A stretch of 64,000 bases of DNA. It comes from Prorocentrum cordatum (Eukaryota > Sar > Dinophyceae > Prorocentrales > Prorocentraceae). How positions within the stretch are numbered: position 1 is the first letter of the stretch; every line of letters begins with the position of its first letter. The DNA lies in contig CAUYUJ010015511.1 in assembly GCA_963575745.1 (NCBI GenBank), forward strand, positions 264,470-328,469, read 5' to 3'. A model generated the notes under the pieces. That model was given only the letters and a program-made list of their open reading frames with translations, ran no database searches and was not told where the DNA came from. Of this stretch, positions 40,435 through 52,360 are shown piece after piece. The position numbers were made by a program, and so were the translations under genes.

Positions 40435-41372
40435 GAGGGGGAGGAGGAAAGAAGAAACGCGCTGCGCTGTCTCTTCAAAACGAGGACCCAACACCACACG
40501 ATGGCGTGGACAGAAACAGAATCTCCAGCAACCCGAGACAACAAGACCCGGGAGACCAGCATCGAGGAAACATGCTGAGATCGAACAGCGCCAGAACACC
40601 GCCGCGCGAACGTCGTCCCACGCCTGCCGGGGCGGGCGTGTGGACCGGATCATGCGGCCACTCCGCGCCGCGCAGGGCCTCCAGGATTTTCCCCACAGAC
40701 AACGGGCCCCCGAGACCGAGATCGAGAAGGGAAGCGCGGGGATTGAACATCACACGTCGTCGAGAGGCCTCCCAGATGGGGCCCGAGCAAATGAGGTCGG
40801 AAGATCGCGCTGCTTCCCCGCTGCGTCGGTGATGCGTCGGCGACGTCGGCGATGCATCGGCGCCGTCGGCGTGGAGAGGATCGGGCTCCACATTGAACGG
40901 CATCGCCGAAGCATCGGCGATCCTGCGCCCCCATGTGCTCGGACCCCATGGGAAGCCTAGATCGTCGGAGACCTGGATCGGGCGTGAGACGTAACTACCG
41001 ATGATCCTCAGAACGTGTGTCAGCGCCAACGTGCTCTCGCCCACCGGAGCCCTTCCATACGACGCAGGCGGTGCAGTGCGGGCCGGCACTTTTTTCCGTC
41101 GCGGCGCGGCGGAGGCACTCCGCTCGCGCGCCCGAGTTGCCACAGGGGCGCTCGGCAGACCAACTGCAGGGCCGGCACAGGCTGCGCGCTGTCGGCGGAG
41201 AGCAGCGGGGAAAGCGCACATTTGAAGGGGCCCTGGGACACACGAATAAATGGACACAAATAACAGGATCCCCCATATTTTCGCATCTTTTCTGGGTTTC
41301 TCTCCCCCCACTTCCCACATTTCCCCATACTTTCTGGGGAATCGACGATGAATTGTGTCTGTGTGTTTCTCT
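40435..41372. repeat. GCATCGGCGACG repeat plus dispersed module, copy B
   Basis: 40800-40950 repeats the GATGCGTCGGCGACG-type units of 27.96-28.1 kb. 41225-41372 repeats the module from ACACGAATAAATGGACACAA to GGGGAATCGACGATGAATTG. Between them is GC-rich sequence without a recognised gene. Confidence 0.55.
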
Positions 41373-41679
41373 CCCTCCTGAACATTGCAGCCAAGACGCG
41401 CCCTGAGGATTCTCGAGAGACTGCACCGGCGCGCGGCCCCGGGCGCCCCGGTTCAGGGTCGCCGGGACGGAGCGCGGGGGGCGCGAAACCTTCGAGGGCG
41501 GCCAAGAGAGAGAGGCGTCCAAGAGGGGGGGGTGCAAATCATGGCCGGCGGCATGTGCGCGGCCCAAGGGGGGGGCCAGGGACGTAGTGAGATAAGAACA
41601 GGCGCGAGGACACCTGGGGACATCTCATGGAGAACGCCATGAGATCCACCCCCCCCTAGTCATCAACCCCCTCTTTGCC

Positions 41680-41879
41680 TAGGGGAACGAAAAGTGACAT
41701 GAACAGAAAAACTCGGAGGTCCGCGCGGATTTCTCGGATCCGCGCTGGCCCCCCCCCGGCGGCGCCTTCGGCGCCGCCCCTGGCGCGCTCCGCGCGCACA
41801 GGTAGGGTGGGTCCTCGCCGATCCGAGAAATTCGCGCGGACCTCCGAGTGTGTATGTTTATGCCACTTTTTGTTCCCTA
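41680..41879. mobile_element. Foldback MITE, copy 2 (200 bp)
   Basis: Left arm from TAGGGGAACGAAAAGTGACA through CTCGGAGGTCCGCGCGG and the inverted right arm ending at 41879 match over about 60 bp. The centre, read in reverse, matches the centre of copy 1 (GCGCCAGGGGCGGCGCC), so the two are one family in opposite orientations. Confidence 0.85.
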
Positions 41880-42990
41880 TCGCCGCCCCCGAAACCTGCG
41901 GCGCCGCGCGGCCCCGGGGCGCGCAGCGGAGGGCGGCGGCCCACGGCGGCGGCGGAGGCCGGCCGGGCCCGGGCGCTCCCCGAGCGGGGGTCGGCGGCGA
42001 GCCCGAGGGGGGGCCGGCCGGGCCCGTGATCTCGGCAGTGCTCGGACGTCCTCGCCGATCCCACCACATACAGTCGGCCTTCATTGCAGAGGACACGCGA
42101 GGGGACACAAGGCCCTTCCGAAGGCCACGTCGCCAACGGGGTGTAAGGAGGCACGTGTCGCGAGGCACAGGACACAAGGGTACCCTTGGGCTGGCAGGGT
42201 CGGCTTTCTAATCCGGGCCGACTGTAGGCTTCCAGCCTCGGGATGCTCGTCATCGGCTGCGCCTCGTCGAGAGCGTTCCGAGGGTGCCCGGATCGTCCCG
42301 GACGGCCGCCGGAGAGCCGAGCCATGGCCCAAAGGCCACCGGGCGTCCAAGAGGGGGCGGGCCTTCTCAGAAGGCTCGAAAGGCCTCGGGCCTGTCGAGC
42401 CTTCCCCGTAAGTCCCCGTAAGTCTCGACTCCTTCCCCTGGACCGGTTTTTTCTCCCGAGTCGTTTTGTTGACGGTCCCGAGGGCCAGGAAGGGCCCGCC
42501 GACAAATAGCAACAGCAAACACCCTCCGCCATGGCTTGTGCATTGCCCGAAGGGGTCTGGGGAGGGAGCTCCTCAGAAGGCCCGGGGGGCTTCTGAGAAG
42601 CCCCGCCACCTCCCGAGGAGGCGTCGCCTCCCTGCCACCTCCCCCCCCACCCTTGCGCTCGCCGCCCGACAGGGCTGGACCTCAACGTTGCTTTCCGTTC
42701 TGTTGTCGTTTTTGTTGCTGCTCGTTTTGCTCTGCCTGTTTTCCCGTACCCCCTTGCCAAAACCAGAAACAAGGCACAGCCGAAGTCCGGCAAAACAGCG
42801 CTTGGGCTTAAGTTGGGCGTGTACCTCTACAGGGGGATGTGGGGCGAAAAATAAAACAGACTCCAAAAATGCCCCTCAAATTGGCAAACAGCGTCAACAA
42901 ATCGTCCCCGGGCTATGACTTGAGTATTTTTGAATACCCCTCCTGTAGAGGGGCAGGCCCGACTTGGGCTCAGGTCCAGCCCTGCCGCCA
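41880..42990. other. GC-rich stretch, no gene recognised
   Basis: Several long overlapping ORFs exist on both strands, but none has a recognisable domain or non-biased composition. Confidence 0.5.
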
Positions 42991-43049
42991 GAGAGAGAGA
43001 GGGGTTTGCGCGCGGGCCGTCTCTCCGACGCGCTCGATCTCGCGGCGAA

Positions 43050-43074
43050 GGAGGAGGAGGAGGAAGAGGAGGAG

Positions 43075-43109
<35 letters not shown>

Positions 43110-43372
43110 GGAGGAAGAGGAGGAAGAAGAGAAAGAGGAGGAGGAAGAGGAGGAAGGGAAGGAAGAGGAGGATGAGGAAGAGGAGGGGGAGGGGGAGGAG
43201 GATGAGGAGGGGGAGGAAGAGGAGGATGAGGATGAGGAGGAGGGGAAGGAAGAGGAGGATGACGAGGAGGAGGAGGCGGAGGCGGAGGAGGAGGAGGAGG
43301 AGGAGGAGGGGAAGGAGGAGGGGAAGGAAGAGGAGGAGGAGGAGGAGGAGGAGGAAGGAGGAGGAGCAGGAG
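43050..43372. repeat. (GGA)n purine microsatellite
   Basis: GGA/GAA triplets over about 320 bp. Confidence 0.95.
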
Positions 43373-43574
43373 GGATGAGGGGAAGGAAGATTCGCGCTGG
43401 CTCGCAGCGGTCTCCCGAGCGCCCGCAGGCGGCGGGGCCGGGGGGAGCCCGACGGGGTGAGGGGGCTGGCTCGGGGAGGGAGCGCCCAGAGTCGAATCGA
43501 CAGGGCGCATCGGCGATCGAAGCGCATCGGGCCGGCAGAGGTCGGCAGCCGAGTCGTTAGGAGGCAACTACTGG

Positions 43575-43735
43575 GAGGTCTTCGTCGGGAGGATTAGGGA
43601 GGATTGAGCCCCATTGGGGGGCCGTTGCGCCGGAGTGGGCCTCGGATTACAAGCGGGATTAGGCCGGATTGAGCGGGATGAAGCGGGATTGAGCTGGATC
43701 AGGCGGGAGTAAGCCGGACTAAGCCAGACTTCGGA
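43575..43735. repeat. 12-14-bp minisatellite (GGATTGAGCGGGAT type)
   Basis: Units such as GGATTAGGCCGGATTGAGCG repeat irregularly. From here to 44300 no gene is seen. Confidence 0.7.
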
Positions 43736-44329
43736 CCAGGGCAGCATCAGAATTTGACCTCCAAGGGGTTGCATCCGAAGAGGTCGGCAGCCGAGTCGGG
43801 AGAAGGTCGATGCGGCGGCAATCGGTAGGCTGGTGTGCCTCCACTGTAGGGGATCGGGATCCGGGTCGGAGTCCGAAGCCGAGTCGGATCGGGATCGGAG
43901 GCCACCGGAGTCGAACCGAAGAATCAAAACGAGCCCTGCTCGGGGGGGGAATTAGCCGCCCAAGACTGGCGCTGCACCGCCGAGAGACCGGCGACGGGCT
44001 CGCAAAAGTGGCGCCGCATGCTCCCGGGCGGGGACAGGACGTGGCGGAACCAAGATGTGTACCGATCCCTTACTCCCAGGACCTCTCCTATGGCACCAGA
44101 ATTTCGAAGTGAATCAGGCGGTGGCGACGAGTGCCTCCCAGGAGGAGCGAGGCGAGGGGAAAAAGGGCGAAGGGCAGCGGCATGGGTACCTTCTCCTCCT
44201 CTGAGATCATGCGATGAGGGAGCCGATGCCAAGGAATCCGATGCCTTGTCTTTTTTCCAAGCGGGGCCGCTGGAAGTCCCGGCCCGTGCCCGAAAAGTCT
44301 GGCTGCTCGCCCCGAGATAGCCCTCTGCC

Positions 44330-44440
44330 GTGGGCGTGGAGCACACCGGGCTCCACATCGGCGACGCAGCGGCGACGCATCGGCGATGCGGCGCGATCCT
44401 CCGATCCCACCTGCTCAGACCACACTTGGGAGGCCTAGAT
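44330..44440. repeat. GCATCGGCGATGCGG repeat, third occurrence
   Basis: Matches the short palindromic units at 27.96-28.1 and 40.8-40.95 kb, including the flanking GATCCTCCGATCC...TGCTCAGACC text. Confidence 0.55.
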
Positions 44441-44682
44441 TCTGTCTGGGTGCTCTCCCCCCCGAGCCCGTCCGCCCTGCTGCCGCGGCGGGCGCCGCTC
44501 ACAGCTCGTCGCGGTCGTAGGCCGCGCTGTCGCCGCCTCCGCCGCGCCGCGGGCGGGGCGCCGAAAGGCGCTTCGGGAGGGCGGCGCGGCGGAGGTGAGA
44601 GAGGGCGCCGGCGGGCGGGGATCTGCGCGCACCCCCGGCGGCGGGAGCTCGGCGGGCCCGTTGCCATGGGGCGCGCTCCTCC

Positions 44683-45385
44683 GTTGGGAGGAGGAGGAGG
44701 AGGAGGAGGAGGATGTGAGGTGAAACGCGGAGAGCTGGAGGGGGGGAGGGGGATGAGAGGGTGGAGGAGGGGAGGAGGAATGGGAGGGAGGAGAGGAGGA
44801 GGAGGAGGAGGAAAGAGGAGGAAGGAGAGAGGAGGAGGGAGGAGAGGCGGAGGAGGAGGAGGAGGAAGAGGATAGCCCAGGACGTCGCGCCTCGAGGATC
44901 GAGGTCTCAGAAGCGTCTCTTCTGGGGCCTCCTGGGGCGTTCCTGTCGCCGCGGCTGGGTGCGCCTCGAGGCTCGGCGCCAGGGCGCGCGCCGCGGGACA
45001 GGGCGCGGGGGCGCGAGCTCGAGGCCCAGGCTCCCGGCCACCCAGCTCGAGGGGCGGGGGCGGGCTCTGGAGCAGGGGTGCCGAGGGCAGCGGGCGCAGG
45101 AGCGCTCCCCTCTCCTCCCACCTCCTCCTCCACTCCCTCCTCCCTTCTCCCTCCTTCCCTCCTCTCCTCCTCCTGCGCTGCGTCCTCCTGCTCCTCCTCC
45201 TCCTCCCTCCGTCCTCCATCCTCCGTCTCCTTCTCCTCCTCCTCACTCCTCCCCCCTCCTCCTCCTCCTCCGCTCCTCCTCCTCCTCCTCCGCCTCCGCC
45301 TCCTCCCTCTGCCACCTCCGACTCCCCTTCCTCCTCATTATCCTCCTCCTCCTCCTCCTCCTCCTCCTCCTCCACGCTCCTCGCT
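44683..45385. repeat. (GGA)n then (CTC)n microsatellites
   Basis: Purine triplets at 44683-44875 and pyrimidine triplets at 45117-45372 with GC-rich sequence between. The opposite polarity could let the two fold on each other. No gene is seen. Confidence 0.85.
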
Positions 45386-45629
45386 CCTCGCTCGTTGCTC
45401 CTCCGTCCTTCCTCCCTCGTTCAGTCCATCCTCGCTCCTCACTCCTTCTCCACCCTTCCTTTTTATCTTCCATTCTCCCTCCGTCCTGCTCCCTGCTCCC
45501 TGCTCCTTCATCATTATTATTAGTCGCCGTAGTATTAGTATGGGAATACATAGTAGTACATTCAATGTTTTGTTATTACTAATACCATTAGTATTACCAC
45601 TGCTAGTATTATTCGTATTACTACTCGCG

Positions 45630-45790
45630 TGAATATTATGACACCCTTAAAAGACAGTGAACTTGAGTCCATGCCACGTCTTGCCTTTGATGGCAGCATC
45701 GTCGCCGAAACCAATCGACATGCATTTGAATCCCGAATAGCTGGTGATGTGGAAGCCAACATCAGATGGGAATCGAGAATCCGAATTCGA
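45630..45790 (-). pseudogene. Truncated third copy of the vWD-like tandem gene
   Basis: Reads SDVGFHITSYSGFKCMSIGF and GDDAAIKGKTWHG, matching an internal part of the gene at 48186-46849. It then diverges and reaches a stop (TGTCTTTTAAGG in place of TGTCTTTCAAGG). The N-terminal coding part is missing: sequence just upstream (45803 onward) is homologous to the intergenic flank of the next copy, so this copy was truncated by a deletion. Confidence 0.7.
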
Positions 45791-45802
45791 GAATTCGAGA
45801 AT

Positions 45803-47170
45803 CGAATGGGCACGGGCAAAAATGGGCACGATGCCCCGCCGCCAGCTGCCGATGTTTGGCAGGCGACCCCACGTCTCAAATGGGCAAACGTCCACAGCAA
45901 CGCCAGCGAGCCCTGTTCAGAACGGACAAAAACTGCTGTCGGCCTTCGTCACCACTCTTTCAATAACTACTTCGACCATTCCGGGCAAACCTCAACCCTC
46001 CAACGCTTCGGGGTGCGCGCAGACGTCCTCCCCCCCCCCAGGTAGTCCCAATTGGCCCCAACAGGCACCTCGAGTAGTGTGGGGCGGTCTCATCTCAACG
46101 GAGCGCCCAAGGGGCGCCGCCATGGTGGTGAGGCCGCCCCAGGCTACTCGAGGGGCCCGTTGAGGCCAGCCGGGACCACCTCGGGGGGCTCCGTGCGCAA
46201 CCCGAAGCCAGAACAACTCTCGATGAGGGCCAGCGTCAGGAGGGGACCCGCTCAGGGGAGGAAGCGTCGACCTGCAAACGGCCGATACATCGCCGCTAGA
46301 TCGGCGATGGGCCCCCCCGATGGCGACTCCGCACGTTCCTGGGCGGGGTGGGCCTATCGGGCCCCTATCGGTGATCAACGGGCGCTTGGGGGTCGATGCG
46401 CCCCCCCTTGGGCCTCGACTGAACATCGCGCAACCGACCCCTCTCCCTATGGGCGTGGCCTGGGCCCCCCTGGCCGATGTCGGGCTTCTAGGGTCATGTC
46501 CCCCACTGGGTGCGAGGGGTCTGCCCTCAACATCGGCTCTCCTTGAAGGCTTCTGCCCCATCATCTGGAGGGGCCTGGCGTGGGGCGAGGGCACCGTGGA
46601 GGCGTGAACAAATATCGGAACAGCGCAACATTGCATGCCCCCGAACTGGGAACACGGGCATTTTTCCTGACGCAGAATGGACATGGCACGCCGCTTGGCG
46701 GCCGCGGCCGGAAACAGCTTGTCTAAACCAATCAAACGGGCTCCATCATGCAAGGGAGGCCACCGCAACGGAAGCCACGCTGCTCCCATCGCTGCGCGTC
46801 CCCGCTGCTTAGGGACCAATGCTGGCGCAAATCGTCAGTGCACGGTGCTCACGGTCGTCGTGGTGTCCTCGCCCAGAAAAAAAAAAGAAAAACAAAGGAA
46901 GAAAAAAAAGAAAAAATAAAAAAGAAAGAAAAACCGTCCGACTGCGAATCCCCGCTCGACCCAAATGCTTCACGTGCATATTCAAGTACTGCAGACCACT
47001 GTCCGTATGTCCACGCACGACTTTTCGCTCGACCTTGCAATATTGTCCCACCCTGGAGTCTTGATGTCGCGTTGCGATACGCTGTAGTGATCCCCACGGC
47101 GTGTCTCGGCATATGCCGCAAGGAACCCAGTAACGTTGAGCTTCCTGAAATATATGGCCGCGCATGTCCA
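45803..47170. repeat. Direct repeat unit, copy 1 (about 1.35 kb; partner 48303-49635)
   Basis: Sequence from GGGCACGATGCCCCGCC through the GATCAACGGGCGCTTGGGGG block to the 3' coding part of the vWD-like gene is repeated about 2.5 kb away with a few percent difference and many small indels. It marks the unit of a head-to-tail gene duplication. 46570-46850 is 3' flank without another gene. Confidence 0.9.
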
Positions 47171-48186
47171 CCCAATCGACGCGCGTCGGCCTGCACACGA
47201 AGCAAGGAGCTCTCAGCACCCGTTCCACGGGGGATATTTAACAGAACATGCTTGCCTGCCTTCATCAGGTCGAACCGCTCGCCATGGATGTTTTGCAAGT
47301 GAGGGTCGCCAACGGCAGAAGCTCCAGCACCTGCCCCACCCGCTGGAGGTGGCGTTGCCTCCGAAGTCGCGGCTGGCGTCGGAGCTGGCGTTGGCGGGCT
47401 CGGGCAAGTGCCGCTGTGCTCTACGCTTAGTTCCGACCACGTGGTCACCCCTCGCCCCACCGTAAACTGCACAAGAGACCGGTCCTCATCAAGTACGTTC
47501 TCTGGCCAGCCCACATTATCGGGGACCCAATAGACTCTGCTGAAAAGCACATGAGATCTGTCCGCAGACAAGATCTGGAAATCGATCTTTCTGTCGGCGC
47601 GGTAAGATATTCGGATGTATTTTTTGGAGCTCGGATTTCCAAAGAATTCGCCGAGGCTCATCTGATTCCAATTGGTCTCGCTGCCCTCAGACCGTAAACC
47701 GTCCCTAGCTGTGCCCTCCTGTTGACTCCACCCTTGAAAGACAATGTAATTGCCTCCATGCCACGTCTTGTCTTTGATGGCAGCATCGTCGCCGAAACCA
47801 ATCGACATGTATTTAAATTCCGAATAGCTGGTGATGTGGAAACCAACCTCCAAGGTCCAAGTACACGATGGGTCTGGGAGATTGAGGGCAGATGTCTTTG
47901 GGGCCCACATGGGCCACGTGTTCGATTCCGTTCCCAGCGTCATAGTGCCGTTTTGGTTGAAGGTGGAGTGGTAACCAGAATTTTTCCACACGGTTTGTGA
48001 GGTCAGGTCGATGTATGTAGTGGTTCGGCGCTCCGCCAACGCCGCCGCTGCCTGCTGCGAGGCGCTGCTCTTGTCCACCGCTGCTCCAAATTGCATCATG
48101 CTGGAAGCGGTGAGCTGTGGGGCCGCGCTCAGGCCTGTGGCGCCGCGTGCCCCGACGAGGCTGGCGATCCCCAAAAGTCGGGCCAT
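46849..48186 (-). CDS. Secreted-type protein with vWD-like motif, intronless copy, 3' end frameshifted
   Basis: I start at the Met of MARLLGIASLVGARGATGL, which resembles a signal peptide (the open frame reaches 48330). A beta-sandwich-like region follows: TWTLEVGFHITSYSEF, MSIGFGDDAAIKDKTWHGGN, GSETNWNQMSLGEFFGNP and RVYWVPDNVGWPENV. A Pro/Ala linker leads to AVGDPHLQNIHGERFDLM, like the start of a von Willebrand type D domain, and LLRVQADARRLGGH. At about 47185 the frame shifts against the paralogue, and a T-rich insertion lies at 46876-46930, so the last third is damaged. Compared with the neighbouring copy it has no introns. The family seems widespread in dinoflagellates; its role is unknown to me, probably cell surface or extracellular. 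Confidence 0.7.
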   Translation of the reverse strand: MARLLGIASLVGARGATGLSAAPQLTASSMMQFGAAVDKSSASQQAAAALAERRTTTYIDLTSQTVWKNSGYHSTFNQNGTMTLGTESNTWPMWAPKTSALNLPDPSCTWTLEVGFHITSYSEFKYMSIGFGDDAAIKDKTWHGGNYIVFQGWSQQEGTARDGLRSEGSETNWNQMSLGEFFGNPSSKKYIRISYRADRKIDFQILSADRSHVLFSRVYWVPDNVGWPENVLDEDRSLVQFTVGRGVTTWSELSVEHSGTCPSPPTPAPTPAATSEATPPPAGGAGAGASAVGDPHLQNIHGERFDLMKAGKHVLLNIPRGTGAESSLLRVQADARRLGGHARPYISGSSTLLGSLRHMPRHAVGITTAYRNATSRLQGGTILQGRAKSRAWTYGQWSAVLEYAREAFGSSGDSQSDGFSFFFIFSFFSSFVFLFFFWARTPRRP

Positions 48187-48302
48187 CTGCGAGACAGGCG
48201 CGCCGACCGGCAGTTTTGTAGGACGTGCGCAGAGTGCGCGGGTGTGTTTCGGATTGCGAAGGCCCAGCTGGAGCCAAAACGTCTTGAGACAATGCCCAAG
48301 CA

Positions 48303-49635
48303 TCGGATGGGCACCGGCAAACATGGGCACGATGCCCCGCCGTCAGCGGCCGATGTTTGGCAGGCGACCCCACGTCTCAAATGGGCAAACGTCCACAGCA
48401 ACGCCAGCGAGCCCTGTTCAGAACGGACAAAAACTGCTGTCGGCCTTCGTCACCACTCTTTCAATAACTACTTCGACCATTCCGGGCAAACCTCAACCCT
48501 CCAACGCTTCGGGGTGCGCGCAGACGTCCTCCCCCCCCCCAGGTAGTCCCAATTGGCCCCAACAGGCACCTCGAGTAGTGTGGGGCGGTCTCATCTCAAC
48601 GGAGCGCCCAAGGGGCGCCGCCATGGTGGTGAGGCCGGCCCAGGCTACTCGAGGGGCCCGTTGAGGCCAGCCGGGACCACCTCGGGGGGCTCCGTGCGCA
48701 ACCCGAAGCCAGAACAACTCTCGATGAGGACCAGCGTCAGGAGGGGACCCGCTCAGGGGAGGAAGCGTCGACCTGCAAACGGCCGATACATCGCCGCTAG
48801 ATCGGCGATGGGCCCCCCCCATGGCGACTCCGCACGTTCCTGGGCGGGGTGGGCCTATCGGGCCCCTATCGGTGATCAACGGGCGCTTGGGGGTCGATGC
48901 GCCCCCCCTTGGGCCTCGACTGAACATCGCGCAACCGACCCCTCTCCCTATGGGCGTGGCCTGGGCCCCCCTGGCCGATGTCGGGCTTCTAGGGGCATGT
49001 CCCCCACTGGGGTGCGAGGGGGTCTGCCCTCAAACATCGGCTCTCCTGGAAGGGCTTCTGCCCATCATCTGGAGGGGGGCCTGGCCGTGGTGGCGAGGGC
49101 CCCCGTGGAGGCGTGAACAAATATAGGAAACAGCGGCAACAATTGGCATGCCCCTCGAACTGGGCACGGGCATTTTTTCCTGAACGCAGAAATGGACAGT
49201 GGCACGCCCAGCTGGCGGCCGAGGCCGGAACAAGCTGTCTAAACCAATCAAACGGGCTCCATCATGCAAGGGATGCCACCGCAACGGAAGCCACAGCTGG
49301 GCTCCCATCGCTGCGCGTCCCCGCTGCTAGGGACAAATGCTGAGCGCAATCGTCAGGAACGGTGCTCACGTCGTCGTGGTCGTCCTCGCCCAGAAGACCT
49401 CCGACTGCGAATCCCGCTCGACCCAAATGCTTCACGTGCATATTCAAGTACTGCAGACCACTGTCCGTATGTCCACGAACGACTTTCAGCTCGACCTTGC
49501 CAATAGTGGCCCACCCTGGAGTCTTGATGTCGCGTTGCGATACGCTGTAGTGATACCCTCCGGCTTGCTCGGCATATGCCCAAGACCCAGTAACGCTGAG
49601 CTCCTGGAAATATATGTCCGCGCAATGTCACCAAG
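48303..49635. repeat. Direct repeat unit, copy 2
   Basis: The partner of 45803-47170. 48303-49261 is the intergenic flank between the split copy and the intronless copy. It includes an ATACATCGCCGCTAGATCGG block related to the MITE at 29.2 kb. Confidence 0.9.
49262..49627 (-). CDS. Exon C of the split vWD-like gene (3' exon)
   Basis: Reads YIFQELSVTGSWAYAEQAGG, YHYSVSQRDIKTPGWATIG, KVELKVVRGHTDSGLQYLN, MHVKHLGRAGFAVGGLLGED, DHDDVSTVPDDC and a short tail to a stop at 49262. This is the undamaged version of the C-terminus that is scrambled in the intronless copy. It follows on from exon B after LGGHC. The 5' edge lies inside a CGCAATG (plus strand) repeat also present at the end of exon B, so it is ambiguous by up to 9 bp and no canonical AG acceptor fits. 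Confidence 0.7.
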   Translation of the reverse strand, partial: HCADIYFQELSVTGSWAYAEQAGGYHYSVSQRDIKTPGWATIGKVELKVVRGHTDSGLQYLNMHVKHLGRAGFAVGGLLGEDDHDDVSTVPDDCAQHLSLAAGTRSDGSPAVASVAVASLA

Positions 49636-50283
49636 GAGGCGGGGTGCAGAAACAAATGACGAATTTTTAAAAACATAATTTTTGGATATTGCATGTTTTT
49701 GGAACCCGTCGAATGCGAAGGGCTTTCGCGCGTGGCCAGCATCGCCTGCGATGCGGTCTCCGCGCTGCGCCACGCATATCTCGCAAAAAGACAACGCGCG
49801 AAATTCAAACGGCCGTCGGCGCATCGAGGAACTCATGAACCAATTCCAGGCAAGCGCGCGCGCCGCTGAAAACAAGCGCAACATACAAGAAACCGAACAA
49901 TCATGACCGGAACAGATCGACGAACCTTGCACGTGCCAAAATTCGTACCAACGGGCCCGCGCCAGGAAAAAAAAGTGTGCAAAAGCGAGGCCGCACGTGC
50001 GACCTCCCTCGCGATCATCGGGCGTTGCCCCTGGCAGCGCAGGGGCATTTCAAAGAACGCGCGCGCGTGCGCAAGTTTGCTGCGCGAGGTAAGACCGCCG
50101 AAAACGCCTCGCTGAATCGTTGCATGGGCGAGCATCCGCGACTTGGCGCCCATCCCCCGCACGCGAACTAAGCGGCCCCAGCGCGTCGCGAAAATCTTCT
50201 TTGGGATGCCCCAGCTGCTACTGCGGGCAAAAGTGCGACGTCCGCGCAAATGACCCACATGTCATGCTCAACTCATCAGAATC

Positions 50284-50300
50284 ACGGGGGGGGGGGGGGG
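50284..50300. repeat. Poly-G run
   Basis: About 15 G, close to the following poly-A tract. Confidence 0.8.
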
Positions 50301-50341
50301 AGGGCGAGAACCACCGAGCACCTACTTCGCAAGAGTAAGAA

Positions 50342-51105
<764 letters not shown>

Positions 51106-52189
51106 AAGCCAGAACAAAGGGGCGGCAAGGAAGAGGAAGGGGAGGAAGAGTTCATGACTGGTCGGGCGTAGATACGCTAATATCCCAAGCTGCTCCCCCG
51201 GCAGCGCACGCGCGAACGCAGGCGAAGAACGACGACTCCTGAGCGCTGAAAGGCTCACCGCTTCTGTTCCCGAAACGCTCTTTCAAGAAGCGGCGCCCCG
51301 AGAAACGCCAAGAAGCCCCATGATCATATTCGCGCAGACTTCGCAAGGCGATCAGTTCGCCTGGGACTCGGGGCCAAAGTGCGGCGGCAACGTGACCACC
51401 GATCAGTCGATCGAACCGAACAAGGAGGAACGGGGGCGACTGGCGAATGGATGGGGGGAATCTGGAGCCTCTGCCGGATGCCCAGCGCCCGCGGGGTCGG
51501 ACGGCGCCCAATGGGTTTCGGAGGCGCTCGAGCGCCCGAGGTCGAGGGCGGGTCACTCACACGAACATCGACGTCGTCATCTGTCTCGTGGACCCTCCGC
51601 GTCGCCATGATGCGTGCAGCCCAACTGGCATGTTTTTTAGATTTTGTTATTGTCCACATTCATTATCCGTCGCCCTCCCTCCCCTGTCAAACCCAACCAC
51701 GCTCAACGGGGCTCCATTGAAAAAACCGACGCAGGATGACTGCCAATTTCGCGCGGGCCGCCCCTGGCAGCGGAATCTCGCCTCTTGCGTTCGATCAAAC
51801 ACTGGCGCGCCTGACCCAGCCGCGCCCTTGACCTCCGCGCCCCACCCCATGGGCCGCTGGGCCCGACAAGTCAGTGGCAATGAGATTTTCATGCTGTTTC
51901 AAATAACTGCCACGCGCGCGCGCGACCACTCGTCTGCCGAACAGACTGCCGCTTACTTCTTGATCCTTGAGCGATTTGACCGAACGGATTTTCTTGGCCC
52001 GCGGGGAGTGACGGTCGAATTTCGTTCGGCCCATCGGGGGCCGCGCAACCGCCCGCCACGCCAGCGGCCGATTTTTTTCGGCCAGGGCACCTCCTCCAAG
52101 GGCGTCGCGCCGAATTTTTTCTCTTGGAGCATTGGGCGCGCGGGGGCCGAATTTTGCGCCGAATTTTTGCGCCGAATTTTCTGCCAATG

Positions 52190-52360
52190 AAGTCCCGGGC
52201 AAAACCGCCAAAAAAAATCGGCCAAGAAATCCGGCCAAGAATCCGGCCGCTGTGCGACGCAAGAATCCGGCCAGAAAATCCAGCCTGGAGTCTGGCCAGG
52301 AATCCGACCAAAAATCCGGCCGAGAAATTCGGCCAGGAAATCTGGCCAGGAATCTGGACG
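52190..52360. repeat. 12-17-bp minisatellite (GGCCAGGAATCYGGCCA)
   Basis: About ten irregular units of AATCCGGCCAAG/GGCCAGGAATC, each partly palindromic through GGCC. Confidence 0.8.

Noticed and set aside
39471-40832. 453-codon plus-strand ORF at 39.5-40.8 kb
   Set aside because: Formed by the 90-bp tandem repeat (unit length often a multiple of 3) and the GAT microsatellite.
42964-43567. Acidic poly-Glu frame and its Pro/Leu-rich opposite strand
   Set aside because: GGA microsatellite translation without any non-repetitive domain.
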